Below are positions 1-14,447 of a DNA stretch of 64,000 nucleotides, in pieces. Position numbers and translations under genes: made by a program. The first letter of the stretch is position 1. Each line of letters opens with the position of its first letter. A model generated the notes under the pieces. The model saw only the letters and a program-made list of their open reading frames with translations, had not been told where the DNA came from and ran no database searches. Source of the stretch: JAFLCL01 sp039809495 (lineage in GTDB: Bacteria > Myxococcota_A > Polyangia > Polyangiales > Sandaracinaceae). The DNA lies in assembly GCA_039809495.1 (NCBI GenBank), contig JBDHVC010000002.1:62001-126000 (forward strand), written 5' to 3'.

Positions 1-1
1 G

Positions 2-823
2 GTCGCCGCAGTCCTGCTCGTGCTCTCGTTCCGCTCGTCGAGCGCGATGGCGGCGGCGTACGGGATCGCCGTCACCGGGACGATGATGATCGGCTCGACG
101 CTCTTCTTCCTCGTGACGCAGAAGTGGTGGGGGACGCTGCGCGCGGGAGCGCTCTTCGTCGTGATGTTCGCGATCGACGCGTCGTTCTTCTCCGCGAACC
201 TGGCGAAGGTCGCGAGCGGGGGCTGGATCCCGCTCGCCGTCGGCGTGGCCATCCTGGCGATGATGACGAGCTGGAAGATGGGGCGCGAGCGGGTCGGGGC
301 CTTCCTCCGCGAGCGCTCGGAGCCGCTCGATCAATTCCTCGACGAGGTCGACGCGGCGGATCCCGTGCGGGTGAAGGGCACCGCGGTCTTCATGACGTCG
401 AGCGTCTGGGGCACGCCCCCCGTGCTCGTCCACCACTTCAAGCACAACCAGGTGCTCCACGAGCAGATCGTGCTCATCTCGATCGTGACTGACGACGTCC
501 CCTTCGTGGGGGCGAAGAACCGCGTCACGGTCGAGAAGCTCCGCGAGGGCTTCTTCCGCGTCACCGCGCACTACGGCTTCATGCAGGTGCCGAAGGTCAC
601 GGACATCCTCAAGGAGTGCGACAAGCGGGGCCTGAAGACGCGATCGGAGTCGACCTCGTTCTACCTCGGCCGCGAGAAGCTGGTCGTGACGCGCAAGCCC
701 GGGATGGCGATGTGGCGCAAGTACGTCTTCTCGTTCCTGTCGAAGAACGCCAGGCCGGCGACGGACTTCTTCAAGCTCCCGCCCGATCGGGTGGTCGAGA
801 TGGGCATGCTCCTCGAGCTGTAG
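2..823 (+). CDS. kup: KUP/HAK-family potassium uptake protein, C-terminal part (5' end outside window)
   Basis: The reading frame is open from the left edge, so the N-terminus and most membrane helices are missing. The visible 273 residues begin with the last hydrophobic segments: a helix containing Y-G-I-A-V-T-G-T-M-M-I, then two more up to about residue 90. A soluble cytoplasmic tail follows, with the family-typical stretch around H-H-F-K-H-N near residue 145. This is the usual Kup ending, in which K+ is imported with H+ across the inner membrane and the C-terminal domain sits in the cytoplasm. The stop at 821-823 lies 42 bp before uvrA on the same strand, but the two functions are unrelated, so a shared transcript is only possible. 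Confidence 0.9.
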   Translation, partial: VAAVLLVLSFRSSSAMAAAYGIAVTGTMMIGSTLFFLVTQKWWGTLRAGALFVVMFAIDASFFSANLAKVASGGWIPLAVGVAILAMMTSWKMGRERVGAFLRERSEPLDQFLDEVDAADPVRVKGTAVFMTSSVWGTPPVLVHHFKHNQVLHEQIVLISIVTDDVPFVGAKNRVTVEKLREGFFRVTAHYGFMQVPKVTDILKECDKRGLKTRSESTSFYLGREKLVVTRKPGMAMWRKYVFSFLSKNARPATDFFKLPPDRVVEMGMLLEL

Positions 824-865
824 GAGAGTGAGCCGACGCCGTCGGGCGCGCGAGGTGAAGGCGAC

Positions 866-6438
<5,573 letters not shown>

Positions 6439-6442
<4 letters not shown>

Positions 6443-7128
6443 TCGATCTCTATTTTTGGCCGACCCCGAACGGAAAGAAGATCAGCGTCGCGCTCGAGGA
6501 GCTCGAACTCCCCTACCGCGTCGTGCCCGTCGACATCGGCCACGGCGGGCAGAACGCGGCCGACTTCGTGAAGATCAGCCCGAACCACAAGATGCCGGCG
6601 CTCGTCGACGACGACGCGCCGGGCGGCGGGCGCGTCACGCTCTTCGAGAGCGGCGCGATCCTCCAATACCTCGGCGAGAAGACCGGGCGCTTCCTCCCGA
6701 GGAGCGGGCAGGCGCGCTGGGACGTGCTCGCGTGGCTCGCGTGGCAGATCGCCGGGCAAGGCCCGATGACGGGGCAGTACGCGCACTTCACGAAGTACGC
6801 GCCGACGAAGATCGAGTACGGCATCGAGCGCTACGGGAAGGAGGTCGACCGCCTCTACGGCGTGCTCGACGCGCGGCTCGACGGCCGCGAGTTCCTCTGC
6901 GGGGAGCTCTCGATCGCCGACTTCGCCGCCTTCCCGTGGGTGCTCCTCGAGCTCCGCGCGATCGACGCCGCCAAGCTCCCGAACCTCGCGCGCTGGCACC
7001 GGACGATGGGCGCCCGCCCCGCGGTGCAGCGCGGGATGAAGGTCGGGCAGGAGCTCTCGAAGCCGCTCGACGACGAGGCGAAGAGGATCCTCTTCGGGCA
7101 GGCGCCGTCCGGCGAGAAGAAGGCCTGA
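6439..7128 (+). CDS. Nu-class glutathione transferase / disulfide-bond oxidoreductase (YfcG-like)
   Basis: The 229-aa protein opens with MIDLYFWPTPNGKKISVALE, very close to the start of E. coli YfcG as I recall it (MIDLYFAPTPNGHKI). It keeps the family N-T/P-N-K-x-P segment, the E-S-G-A-I-L-x-Y-L glutathione-binding stretch and the C-terminal helical domain with Y-G-I-E-R-Y. YfcG/Ure2p-type enzymes are cytoplasmic and use glutathione or glutathione disulfide to reduce disulfides or peroxides. Length matches the family (about 215-230 aa). ATG at 6439 overlaps the uvrA stop, indicating translational coupling, and there is a purine-rich GAGAGAGGAAA ribosome-binding region before it. The gene runs almost into the convergent kinase gene (3 bp between stops). 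The subclass assignment rests on N-terminal similarity only. Confidence 0.88.
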
Positions 7129-7131
7129 CGA

Positions 7132-8163
7132 TCACCCGACGTGGCGCGCGAGGGCCTCGAGCTCGTCGCGTCGCTCGCGCGCCGAGCGCGCGAGCGAGAG
7201 CTGGGAGCGGGCGCGGACGAGGTTGTGCGCGCGGCGGCTCGGGTACCTCGCGGCGTTCCAGCCGAAGTAGCGATCCTCGATGGCGTCGAGGCAGAAGCGC
7301 GCGGCGAGCTCGAGCGCGATCGTCTCGAGCCCGCGCGCGAAGGAGGATCGCTCCTCCTCGCTGAGCACGTCTCGCGTCTCCTCCAGGTAGCCGCGGATGG
7401 CCGCGGCGAAGAGCGGCACGTCGACCTCGCCGCGCGCGTCGTCCTCGCCCTTCGGGTTCGTCCAGCTCCGGAGGGCGTCGCCCATCTCCGTCGCGACCGT
7501 GCCGTGCGCGATCGTGTCGAGATCGACGAGGCAGAGGCCCTCGTCGCGGTCGGGGTGAAAGAGCAGGTTCGAGGCCTTGAGATCGCCGTGGACGATCCGC
7601 CGCGGGAGCGCCCCGATCGGGGGGAGGATCTCGCCGTGCTCGAGGATCGCTCGCGCGAGCGCGCGCGCCTCGTGCGCGCCCTCGCTCGTGTCGTCTCGCG
7701 CGGCGCGCTCGAGCCGGGCGAGGTGAGCGGCGGTGTCGTGGACGCCGCTCCGCGTGAAGGCGAAGCGGTGATCGAAGTCGAGCGTCGCGCGCGTGAAGCG
7801 GCCGGCGAGCGCTCCCGCCGCGCGAGCCATCGAGGGGCTGCGGATCTCGGTGACGCAGCGGCCCTCGATGAAGGTGAGCACGCGCCAGGGGCGCGCGTCC
7901 TCGTCGAGGGCGTGCGAGGCGCCGCCGCGCGTTCGGACGAGGCGCGGCGTGAGGACGCCGTGGCGCGCGAGGTGGATCGTCAGCGCGTCGATATCGTCGT
8001 TCACCTCCCCCGCGAAGGCCGGGTGCAGGCGCTGGAGGACGACGCGTCGGGCGCCGTCGTCGACCCGAAACGTCTGGTTGATGAGCCCGATCGCGATCGG
8101 GGTGAAGCGCGCGCCTCGGAGCCCATAGGCGTCTTGGATGATCCCGGAGACGTCCACGCTCAC
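7132..8163 (-). CDS. APH/choline-kinase-fold phosphotransferase, NahK-like
   Basis: This 343-aa protein has the aminoglycoside-phosphotransferase fold. The N-lobe carries G-L-I-N-Q-T-F-R-V (residues about 26-34). The catalytic loop is I-V-H-G-D-L-K-A-S-N-L-L-F near residue 190, and the Mg-binding segment L-V-D-L-D-T follows about 15 residues later. The L-I-N-x-T and V-D-L-D-T combination resembles anomeric sugar kinases such as N-acetylhexosamine 1-kinase more than true antibiotic kinases, so a small-molecule or sugar substrate is likely. The start is GTG at 8163 with a GAGTGAGGG ribosome-binding stretch inside the 3' end of obg. It lies 7 bp downstream of obg on the same strand and is probably co-transcribed. 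Substrate cannot be told from the sequence. Confidence 0.8.
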   Translation of the reverse strand: MSVDVSGIIQDAYGLRGARFTPIAIGLINQTFRVDDGARRVVLQRLHPAFAGEVNDDIDALTIHLARHGVLTPRLVRTRGGASHALDEDARPWRVLTFIEGRCVTEIRSPSMARAAGALAGRFTRATLDFDHRFAFTRSGVHDTAAHLARLERAARDDTSEGAHEARALARAILEHGEILPPIGALPRRIVHGDLKASNLLFHPDRDEGLCLVDLDTIAHGTVATEMGDALRSWTNPKGEDDARGEVDVPLFAAAIRGYLEETRDVLSEEERSSFARGLETIALELAARFCLDAIEDRYFGWNAARYPSRRAHNLVRARSQLSLARSARERRDELEALARHVG

Positions 8164-8170
8164 GACGCCC

Positions 8171-9280
8171 TCACTCCACGTACGCGACCGACGGATCGGG
8201 CTCTCCCTCGTCGTCCGCGTCGTGCGCGCCGCGACGTCGCGCGGGGAGCGGCGCCGCGCGAGGGGCAGGCGCGCTCGGGTGCGCCTCGAGCTCGGCGAAG
8301 AGCGCCTCGAGCAGGGCGTCGATCCCCTCGCCCGTGGCCGCGGAGAACGGGAAGATCCGCGCGACGCCGCGGCGCGCCATGCCCCGCTCGATCACGCGCA
8401 GGCGCCTCCGGACGTCGGGGAGGTCGAGCTTGCTCACGCCGACGAGCATCGGGCGATCGCGGAGCTCCGGCGCGAAGCGCTCGAGCTCCCTGAGCAGGAC
8501 GTCGTAGTCGGTGAGCGGGGCGCGGCTCGGATCGGGATCGAGCGTGATGACGTGGAGCAACACGCGGCAGCGCTCGACGTGCTTGAGGAAGCGCGTCCCG
8601 AGCCCCGCGCCCTCGGCGGCGCCCTCGATGATCCCCGGGATGTCGGCCATGACGAAGGAGCGCTCGTCGCCGAGCGAGACGACCCCGAGGCTCGGCACGA
8701 GCGTCGTGAAGGGGTAGTCCGCCACCTTCGGTCGCGCGCGCGAGACGCTCGAGACGAGCGTGCTCTTGCCGACGTTCGGGTAGCCGACGAGGCCGACGTC
8801 GGCGAGGAGCTTCAGCTCGATGCGGAGCGAGCGCCGCTCGCCCGGCGTCCCCGGCTCGGCGCGGCGCGGCGCTCGATCCTCGGGGCTCGCGAAGTGGATG
8901 TTGCCTCGACCGCCGCGGCCGCCGGCGGCGACGACGTGGGACCTGCCCTCGAAGTCGAGGTCCGCGATCGCGACGCCCCGCTCGCCGTCGAAGACCTGCG
9001 TCCCGACGGGGACGCGGACGACGAGGTCGGCGCCCGCCTTGCCATACTGGTCCTTGCCGCGGCCGTTCTCTCCGCTCTGCGCGACGAGCCTCTTGCGATA
9101 GTGGAGATCGAGGAGCGTCGAGAGGCGCCCCTCGGCGACGAAGACCACGTCTCCCCCGTCGCCGCCGTCGCCTCCCGAAGGGCCGCCGAGGGGCACGAAC
9201 TTCTCGCGGCGGAAGGCGACCGCGCCGTGGCCGCCGTCGCCGCCGCGAACCTCGAGCACCACCTCGTCGATGAAGCGCAT
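8171..9280 (-). CDS. obgE: GTPase Obg/CgtA
   Basis: The product is about 369 aa and has the standard Obg layout. The glycine-rich Obg fold is at residues 1-160, with F-R-R-E-K-F-V-P-x-G-G-P-x-G-G-D-G-G and K-D-Q-Y-G-K-A-G-A-D segments. The GTPase domain follows, with G-Y-P-N-V-G-K-S-T as P-loop, D-I-P-G-I-I-E-G-A as G3 and S-K-L-D as G4. A short variable tail ends the protein. Obg is a ribosome-associated GTPase required for 50S assembly and stress control. I chose ATG at 9280, where the conserved MRFIDE begins; a GTG 18 bp upstream is the alternative. The usual rplU-rpmA neighbours are absent; instead an unrelated gene is divergent across 92 bp. A GCGTGCTAGC element 11-20 bp upstream of the ATG could be a -10 region. 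Confidence 0.95.
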   Translation of the reverse strand: MRFIDEVVLEVRGGDGGHGAVAFRREKFVPLGGPSGGDGGDGGDVVFVAEGRLSTLLDLHYRKRLVAQSGENGRGKDQYGKAGADLVVRVPVGTQVFDGERGVAIADLDFEGRSHVVAAGGRGGRGNIHFASPEDRAPRRAEPGTPGERRSLRIELKLLADVGLVGYPNVGKSTLVSSVSRARPKVADYPFTTLVPSLGVVSLGDERSFVMADIPGIIEGAAEGAGLGTRFLKHVERCRVLLHVITLDPDPSRAPLTDYDVLLRELERFAPELRDRPMLVGVSKLDLPDVRRRLRVIERGMARRGVARIFPFSAATGEGIDALLEALFAELEAHPSAPAPRAAPLPARRRGAHDADDEGEPDPSVAYVE

Positions 9281-9372
9281 GACGCGAGGAGCTAGCACGC
9301 GCCGGAGGCTCTCGCCGCGCGAGCGCGCGACGCTGGCGCCGGGCAGGGCGAGCGATAGGATGGGCGACCTCG

Positions 9373-11778
9373 ATGACTGAGACGGGTCGCCCCACGGCGC
9401 TCGGCGTCGCGCGCTCGCGCTTCGTCGAGGGCCTCCCGCGCAAAGCGGCCGAGCTCCGCGCCTCGCTGGCGCTCCTCGTCGGCGCGCCGACGGAGGAGCG
9501 CCCGCGCGAGGAGCTGCGGCGACGCCTCCACGCGCTCTGGGCCTCGGCGCAGGTCTTTCAGATCGAGGCGCTCTGCGACGCGCTGCGCGACGTCATCGAG
9601 CGGCTCGACCGCGCGCGAGACGCGAGGGGCGAGGTCCCGCAGGAGGACCTCGACGCCCTCGCGGCGCTGGCCGCGACGCTGCCCTTGCTCGGCGGCGACG
9701 CGGTCGTGCGCGAGCAGGCGGTGCCGAGCGTCCCGCCTCCCGCGAGCGCCGCCGCGACGAGCCGCCCGCGCGGGGGGCGGCTGCGGCCGCCGAACGTGGC
9801 GAAGAAGAAGACGCTGCTCGGCATGGCGCGCGTCTCCGTGCCGCCCCCGCCCGAGGTCTCGCTCGACGGAGTCCACATCGTCTGCGTCGTCGCGCCTCGA
9901 GCGACGTTCGAGGCCGCGCTCGCCGCGTTTCCGAGCGATCCGCGGGTCGCGATCCATGCGCCGGATCCGGACGAGGCGCTCGACGCGTGCCTGGGACGCC
10001 TCGGGCCAGACCTCGTCGTCGTCGCCGATGAGGCGGGCGCCGCGACCGTTCGCGCGGACGCCGAGCGCATCGGCGCGCTCGTCCGCGTGCTCGGCCCCTC
10101 TGGGATCGGGACGCTCCCGGATCCGAGCGACGGCGCCGCGTTCCGCCGCGCGCTCCTCTTCGCGCTCCACGAGCTCCCCGACCTCGAGCCCGAGCACATC
10201 GCCGCTCGGCTCGCCGATCTCGAGGCCGCGCTCGGCTCGAGCCGAGCGGAGGTCTCGAACCGCTTCGACGGGATCGCGATCGGGGCGCTGCTCGCGCGGG
10301 CGGCGCGGGTCCGACCCGACGCGAGCCTGCACCTGCGCGACGCGTACGACGCGATCGACGCGGAGCTCCGCGCGGGGGCGCTCGTCGACGCGCTCCGCAC
10401 CGCGAGCGACGGCGGCTTCATGCGGGGCGAGCGGGCGCTCGTCGCGATGCTCGGCATGCGGCGCGGGCTCATCACCTTGACCCACCCGAGCGGCCCCGCG
10501 CGCAAGACGCTCCCCGATGAGGGCGCGCTCGAGGCAGGTCGCGAGCGCCTCGCCGCGCTCGAGTGGGCCATCGATCCCGAGCGGCTCTCGACGATCGCGA
10601 CGGCCGAGCTCGACGCGGACGCCGCTGGATCGGCGAAGAAGGATCGATCGGTCGATCCGCGCGTGCTCGACGCGGTGGTGCGGATCCGCGAGATCGCGCC
10701 CCTGCTCGGGGGCGGGACCTCGCGGGAGGCGGTGAGCCTCGCCCTGCGCGCGCTCGCCCGCGTCGGCGCGGTGCTCGCGCTGCGGGGCCCCGCGGGCGAG
10801 GATCGCCTCGCGGAGGCGCTCGAGGCCGTTCGGCGGGAGCCGCCGCCGGAGGAGCCCACGATCCGCTGGCTCACGCAGGCGCCGCCCCCCGCTCGCGCCA
10901 AGGACGATGGCCACCAAGAGGACGCGCTCGACGACGAGCCTCGCCTCACGGAGGCGCTCGACGACGAGCGCTCGGGCGAGCCCTCTCCGCCTGCGCGCGC
11001 GCCCGCGGAGCGCTCGGTCCCCGACGGAGCGCGGGCGCTCGAGGCCTCGGGAGCGGCGGCGAGCGACGACGAGGCGCCGCCCGTGTTGACCCGAGAGCCG
11101 ACGAGCGCCGAGGGAGAGCCGGGTGCGACGCGCGATGTTGCGCCCGCGACCTCGCCGCTCACCCCGTCCAGCGCCGACGAGGCTACCCGCTCGATGCGTC
11201 GCGCCGAGACGCCCAGGCAGGAGCGTCCGCCAGCGAGCCGCGAGCGCGCCCTCGCGCCGACGTCGCCCTCGAAGAGCGGTGGGCCGCCGAGCTGGCTCGT
11301 CCAGACGCTCGCTGTCTTGGTGCTCTTTCTCCTCGGCTTCGCGGCGTGGCGCTTCCTCGATGGGGACGAGCCGACGCTCCGACCAGCGCGCCGCGGCGAG
11401 GCGGCAAGGCCGGCGGTCGTCGCCGCCGACGCCCAGGTAGCGCCCGCGCCGGTGGACGCGCTCGCGCGGGGCCGAGAGGACGAGGTGACCGCCAGCCACG
11501 ACGAAGCCGCCTCGAGCCACGACGAAGCGGCCGCGGTGACGCCCTCGTTTCCGGGCGCGTTCGGCGTGAGTCGCGCGAACGCCACCGAGCCGCCGTCGGG
11601 TCATGGCTGGGTCGTCGCGGACGAGAGCGGCTGGCGAGCGGCGGGCCAGCCCGTGCGCTCGGGCGTGCCGCTCGCGCTGCCCGCGGGCGTCGTCGCCGTC
11701 GAGCGCGACGGGGACCCCGTCCAAGTCCGCTTCATCCTCGTCCGCGGCGATCGGACGGTCGCGCTCGCCGAGCCTTGA
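9373..11778 (+). CDS. Membrane-anchored regulator-like protein with HPt-like and degenerate receiver-like regions
   Basis: This 801-aa protein has no full family match that I recognise. Residues about 15-105 are helical and HPt-like, with L-H at 52-53. Residues about 165-270 read like a receiver fold that has lost its acidic pocket. Residues about 315-370, with a glycine-rich A-G-x-L-V-D-A and M-R-x-G-x-I-T-L pattern, recall the DUF4388/PatA-type domain. A disordered Glu/Pro/Ala linker follows. One membrane helix is at about 638-658, and about 140 residues end the protein, presumably in the periplasm. A K-T-L-L-G-M motif at 146-151 matches motifs in the zinc-ribbon protein at 43.4-45.5 kb. 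The start is ATG at 9373 without a strong ribosome-binding site. The gene is divergent from obg and monocistronic as far as visible. Domain calls are inference. Confidence 0.6.
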   Translation: MTETGRPTALGVARSRFVEGLPRKAAELRASLALLVGAPTEERPREELRRRLHALWASAQVFQIEALCDALRDVIERLDRARDARGEVPQEDLDALAALAATLPLLGGDAVVREQAVPSVPPPASAAATSRPRGGRLRPPNVAKKKTLLGMARVSVPPPPEVSLDGVHIVCVVAPRATFEAALAAFPSDPRVAIHAPDPDEALDACLGRLGPDLVVVADEAGAATVRADAERIGALVRVLGPSGIGTLPDPSDGAAFRRALLFALHELPDLEPEHIAARLADLEAALGSSRAEVSNRFDGIAIGALLARAARVRPDASLHLRDAYDAIDAELRAGALVDALRTASDGGFMRGERALVAMLGMRRGLITLTHPSGPARKTLPDEGALEAGRERLAALEWAIDPERLSTIATAELDADAAGSAKKDRSVDPRVLDAVVRIREIAPLLGGGTSREAVSLALRALARVGAVLALRGPAGEDRLAEALEAVRREPPPEEPTIRWLTQAPPPARAKDDGHQEDALDDEPRLTEALDDERSGEPSPPARAPAERSVPDGARALEASGAAASDDEAPPVLTREPTSAEGEPGATRDVAPATSPLTPSSADEATRSMRRAETPRQERPPASRERALAPTSPSKSGGPPSWLVQTLAVLVLFLLGFAAWRFLDGDEPTLRPARRGEAARPAVVAADAQVAPAPVDALARGREDEVTASHDEAASSHDEAAAVTPSFPGAFGVSRANATEPPSGHGWVVADESGWRAAGQPVRSGVPLALPAGVVAVERDGDPVQVRFILVRGDRTVALAEP

Positions 11779-11942
11779 CGTCACGGTCTCTGCCTTCGGA
11801 TGAGGCGCGGCGCGAGACGCCTCCCCTCGTGCGCCGCGAGCCGAGCGGGATCCGAGGTCGCCGCTCGTTTGCCTCGAGCGCGCGGGACGTGCTAACGCGA
11901 TCCGACGCCCTGCACGGGCAAGCAGGCGCAACGGGCGTTCAT

Positions 11943-11974
11943 CGTAAAATGCCCATGAAAAACGGACATTTACG
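11943..11974. promoter_or_regulatory. AT-rich imperfect inverted repeat upstream of the sulfatase-like gene
   Basis: CGTAAAATGCCC and GGACATTTACG form two arms around a 9-nt A-rich centre, ending 13 bp before the ATG at 11988. It is the most AT-rich patch of this intergenic region (11779-11987), which otherwise holds only a GC-rich hairpin after the upstream stop. An operator or mRNA leader hairpin is possible. The arms are imperfect (one extra base and one mismatch), so the call is tentative. Confidence 0.4.
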
Positions 11975-11987
11975 GTAGGTATTCGAG

Positions 11988-14426
11988 ATGACACATCCCG
12001 GTCGAGTCCCTCTCCTGGCCCTGGCCTCTGCGCTGAGCGTCACGCTGTCTGGGGTCACCGTGGTGGCTTGCGGCGGAGGCGGCGACACCGACCGCCCTGG
12101 CTCCGGCTCGAGCCCCGCGGCGACAGGCAGCGGAGCGAGCAGCGGGGATCCTGCCGTCGGCGGCGGCTCCTCGGCGGGCGAGGCTTCGGGCGGCGGGCCG
12201 CGCCCCGCTCAGGCAGCGGCGCTTCGGATGCACCTCGACCTCGTCGCGCTCGCCCACCTGGCCGACGTCGACCACCACGGCCTCTACATCGACTTCGGGA
12301 CGCCGGCTCGCCCCAAGTACACGCTCGGCGACTGGCGCCCGAGCAACGGCAACGGCACCGGCTGGGGCGCGGACGGCGCGGACGGCGACGAGACGTTCAC
12401 CTACGCGGGTCGCATGTCGCGCCTCTACTTCGATCTGCGCGAGGCCGGCCCGCTCACGCTCCGGCTCCGGCTGCGCGCGATCGGCACGCGTCGGCTGCAG
12501 CTCTACGTCAACGGACGCTCGCAGGCGATCCCCGACGGCGGCGTGCAGCTCGCCGACGGCGACGCCTTTCGCGACTACGACGTCGCCATCCCGGCCGAGC
12601 TCGCGCGGGCTGGAGAGAACCAAATCCAGTTCGTGTTCGGTGGCACGACCCCCCACGACGGGCAAGACGTGTCGGTCGCGATGTCGTCGGTCCGCGTGAT
12701 CCCGGGGAGCGCCCCCGCCGCGGACGAGCGCTTCGTCGAGCCGCTCTTCGACGGGCTCGTCGCGCGGGTGGAGGCGGGGGGCGTCGAGCGCGCTTCGCTC
12801 CTCGCGCGCGCCCCGACGACGCTGACGTACTACGTCGAGGTCCCCGAGCGCGCCCACCTCGTCTTCGGCGTCGGCTCCGACTCGAGCAGCGGAGGCGCCC
12901 ACGCGCGCGTGCGCGTCCAGGCCGAGGGGGGTGAGGCGCGGGAGCTCTTCGACGCGGACGTGAGCGGGCGCTGGAACGATCAGTCGCTCGATCTCGCCGC
13001 GTTCGCGGGCCAGGTCGTGCGCGTCGACCTCGTCGCCGAGGGGACGGCGGACGCGCGCGTCGCGTGGTCGGCGCCCGCGATCATGGTCGATCCGCCGGCT
13101 GAGGCGAGCCGCGCCGAGCCGATCCGCAACGTCGTCGTCGTGCTCATCGACACGCTCCGCGCGAGCAAGCTCCGCGCGTACAACCCGAGCACGCGCGTCC
13201 GCACCCCGATCTTCGACGACCTCGTCGCGCACGGGACGCTCTTCGAGCGCGCCCACTCCCAGGAGAACTGGACGAAGCCGAGCGTCGCCTCGATCCTCAC
13301 GGGGCTCACGCCCTCGACGCACCGCGCGATCACGACCGAGGCGCGGCTGCCGGCGAGCGCCGAGCTCGTCAGCGAGACGTTCGATCAGGCGGGCTTCGAC
13401 ACCGCGTCGTTCATCGCGAACGGCTACGTCTCCGATCGCTTCGGCTTCGACCAGGGCTGGGATCACTACACCAACATGATCCGCGAGGGCCGCTCGACCG
13501 AGGCGCAGGACGTGTTTCGAGAGGCGGGGGACTGGATCGAGCAGCACCACGCCCAGCGCTTCTTCGCGTACGTCCACACGATCGATCCGCACGTCCCCTA
13601 CGATCCGCCGGAGGAATTCCTCCGCATGTACGACGCGCGCACGGACTACGCCGGCCAGGTCCGGCCGCGGATGACGGGCGATCTCCTCGAGCGCGCGAAG
13701 GGCAACCGCCCGAGCGTCGTCTTCGACGAGAGCGACATGATCCGGCTCACGGCCCTGCACGACGGCGAGATCAGCTACCACGATCGCGAGCTCGGTCGCT
13801 TCGTCGATCGCCTCCGCGAGCTGGGGGTGCTCGACGACACGCTCATCGTGATCACGGCCGATCACGGCGAGGAATTCCACGAGCACGGCAGCTACGGCCA
13901 CGGGCACAGCATCTTCCAGGAGCTCATCCAGGTCCCGCTGCTCTTCTATCGCCCGGGCCTCGTGCCCGAGGGGCGTCGCGTCGCCCACCCCGTCTCCACG
14001 CTCGACATCGCGCAGACGATCATCGACTACGCGTCGGTCTCGGGGCTCGCCGCCGCAGAGGGCCACAGCCTCGTGCCGGACGTGCGGGGCGAGCTGCCGG
14101 AGCACCCCGTGCTCGCGTTCACGAACATGCTCGACGACAAGCGCGTCGTGCGCGCGCGCGACTGGAAGTTCGTCCTCAGCGGGATCAACGCGAAGCTCTT
14201 CGATCTCGAGCACGATCCGGGTGAGCGGAACGAGATCACCGACCTCTCCCGCCACCCGATCGCCGCGCGCTTCCTCCGGATCCACCTCGGTCAGTACCTC
14301 GGCTCGCGCGATCGTGGGCATTGGTGGGAGGCGGCCCAGCGCGAGACGCGTGCGCTCCAGACGGAGCAGGCGGACATGGACGAGACGATCCGCGCGCAGC
14401 TCCGCGCGCTCGGCTACGCGAACTGA
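11988..14426 (+). CDS. Sulfatase/alkaline-phosphatase-superfamily lipoprotein with a Thr in the nucleophile position
   Basis: The 812-aa precursor has a signal peptide ending in V-V-A-C with lipid-attachment Cys28, then a Gly/Ser-rich spacer. Residues about 75-370 form a non-catalytic beta-rich region, and a sulfatase-type hydrolase domain fills about 380-810. Metal-site residues are visible: the Asp in V-L-I-D-T-L (388) and the D-H-G-E-E motif starting at 625, followed by H-E-H-G. At the nucleophile position the protein has N-W-T-K-P-S (Thr429) instead of the C/S-x-P-S-R signature that is converted to formylglycine. A classical sulfatase mechanism is therefore unlikely. Thr-type members of this superfamily are phosphohydrolases or phosphotransferases. 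It is probably tethered to the outer membrane. Substrate unknown. The next gene is convergent, 21 bp away. Confidence 0.85.
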   Translation: MTHPGRVPLLALASALSVTLSGVTVVACGGGGDTDRPGSGSSPAATGSGASSGDPAVGGGSSAGEASGGGPRPAQAAALRMHLDLVALAHLADVDHHGLYIDFGTPARPKYTLGDWRPSNGNGTGWGADGADGDETFTYAGRMSRLYFDLREAGPLTLRLRLRAIGTRRLQLYVNGRSQAIPDGGVQLADGDAFRDYDVAIPAELARAGENQIQFVFGGTTPHDGQDVSVAMSSVRVIPGSAPAADERFVEPLFDGLVARVEAGGVERASLLARAPTTLTYYVEVPERAHLVFGVGSDSSSGGAHARVRVQAEGGEARELFDADVSGRWNDQSLDLAAFAGQVVRVDLVAEGTADARVAWSAPAIMVDPPAEASRAEPIRNVVVVLIDTLRASKLRAYNPSTRVRTPIFDDLVAHGTLFERAHSQENWTKPSVASILTGLTPSTHRAITTEARLPASAELVSETFDQAGFDTASFIANGYVSDRFGFDQGWDHYTNMIREGRSTEAQDVFREAGDWIEQHHAQRFFAYVHTIDPHVPYDPPEEFLRMYDARTDYAGQVRPRMTGDLLERAKGNRPSVVFDESDMIRLTALHDGEISYHDRELGRFVDRLRELGVLDDTLIVITADHGEEFHEHGSYGHGHSIFQELIQVPLLFYRPGLVPEGRRVAHPVSTLDIAQTIIDYASVSGLAAAEGHSLVPDVRGELPEHPVLAFTNMLDDKRVVRARDWKFVLSGINAKLFDLEHDPGERNEITDLSRHPIAARFLRIHLGQYLGSRDRGHWWEAAQRETRALQTEQADMDETIRAQLRALGYAN

Positions 14427-14447
14427 CCACGCGCCTCGCTCGAGGGG

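Noticed and set aside
7132..8163. Aminoglycoside resistance gene
   Set aside because: The fold fits, but the motifs are closer to sugar or small-molecule kinases, the gene follows obg, and no mobile element is near.
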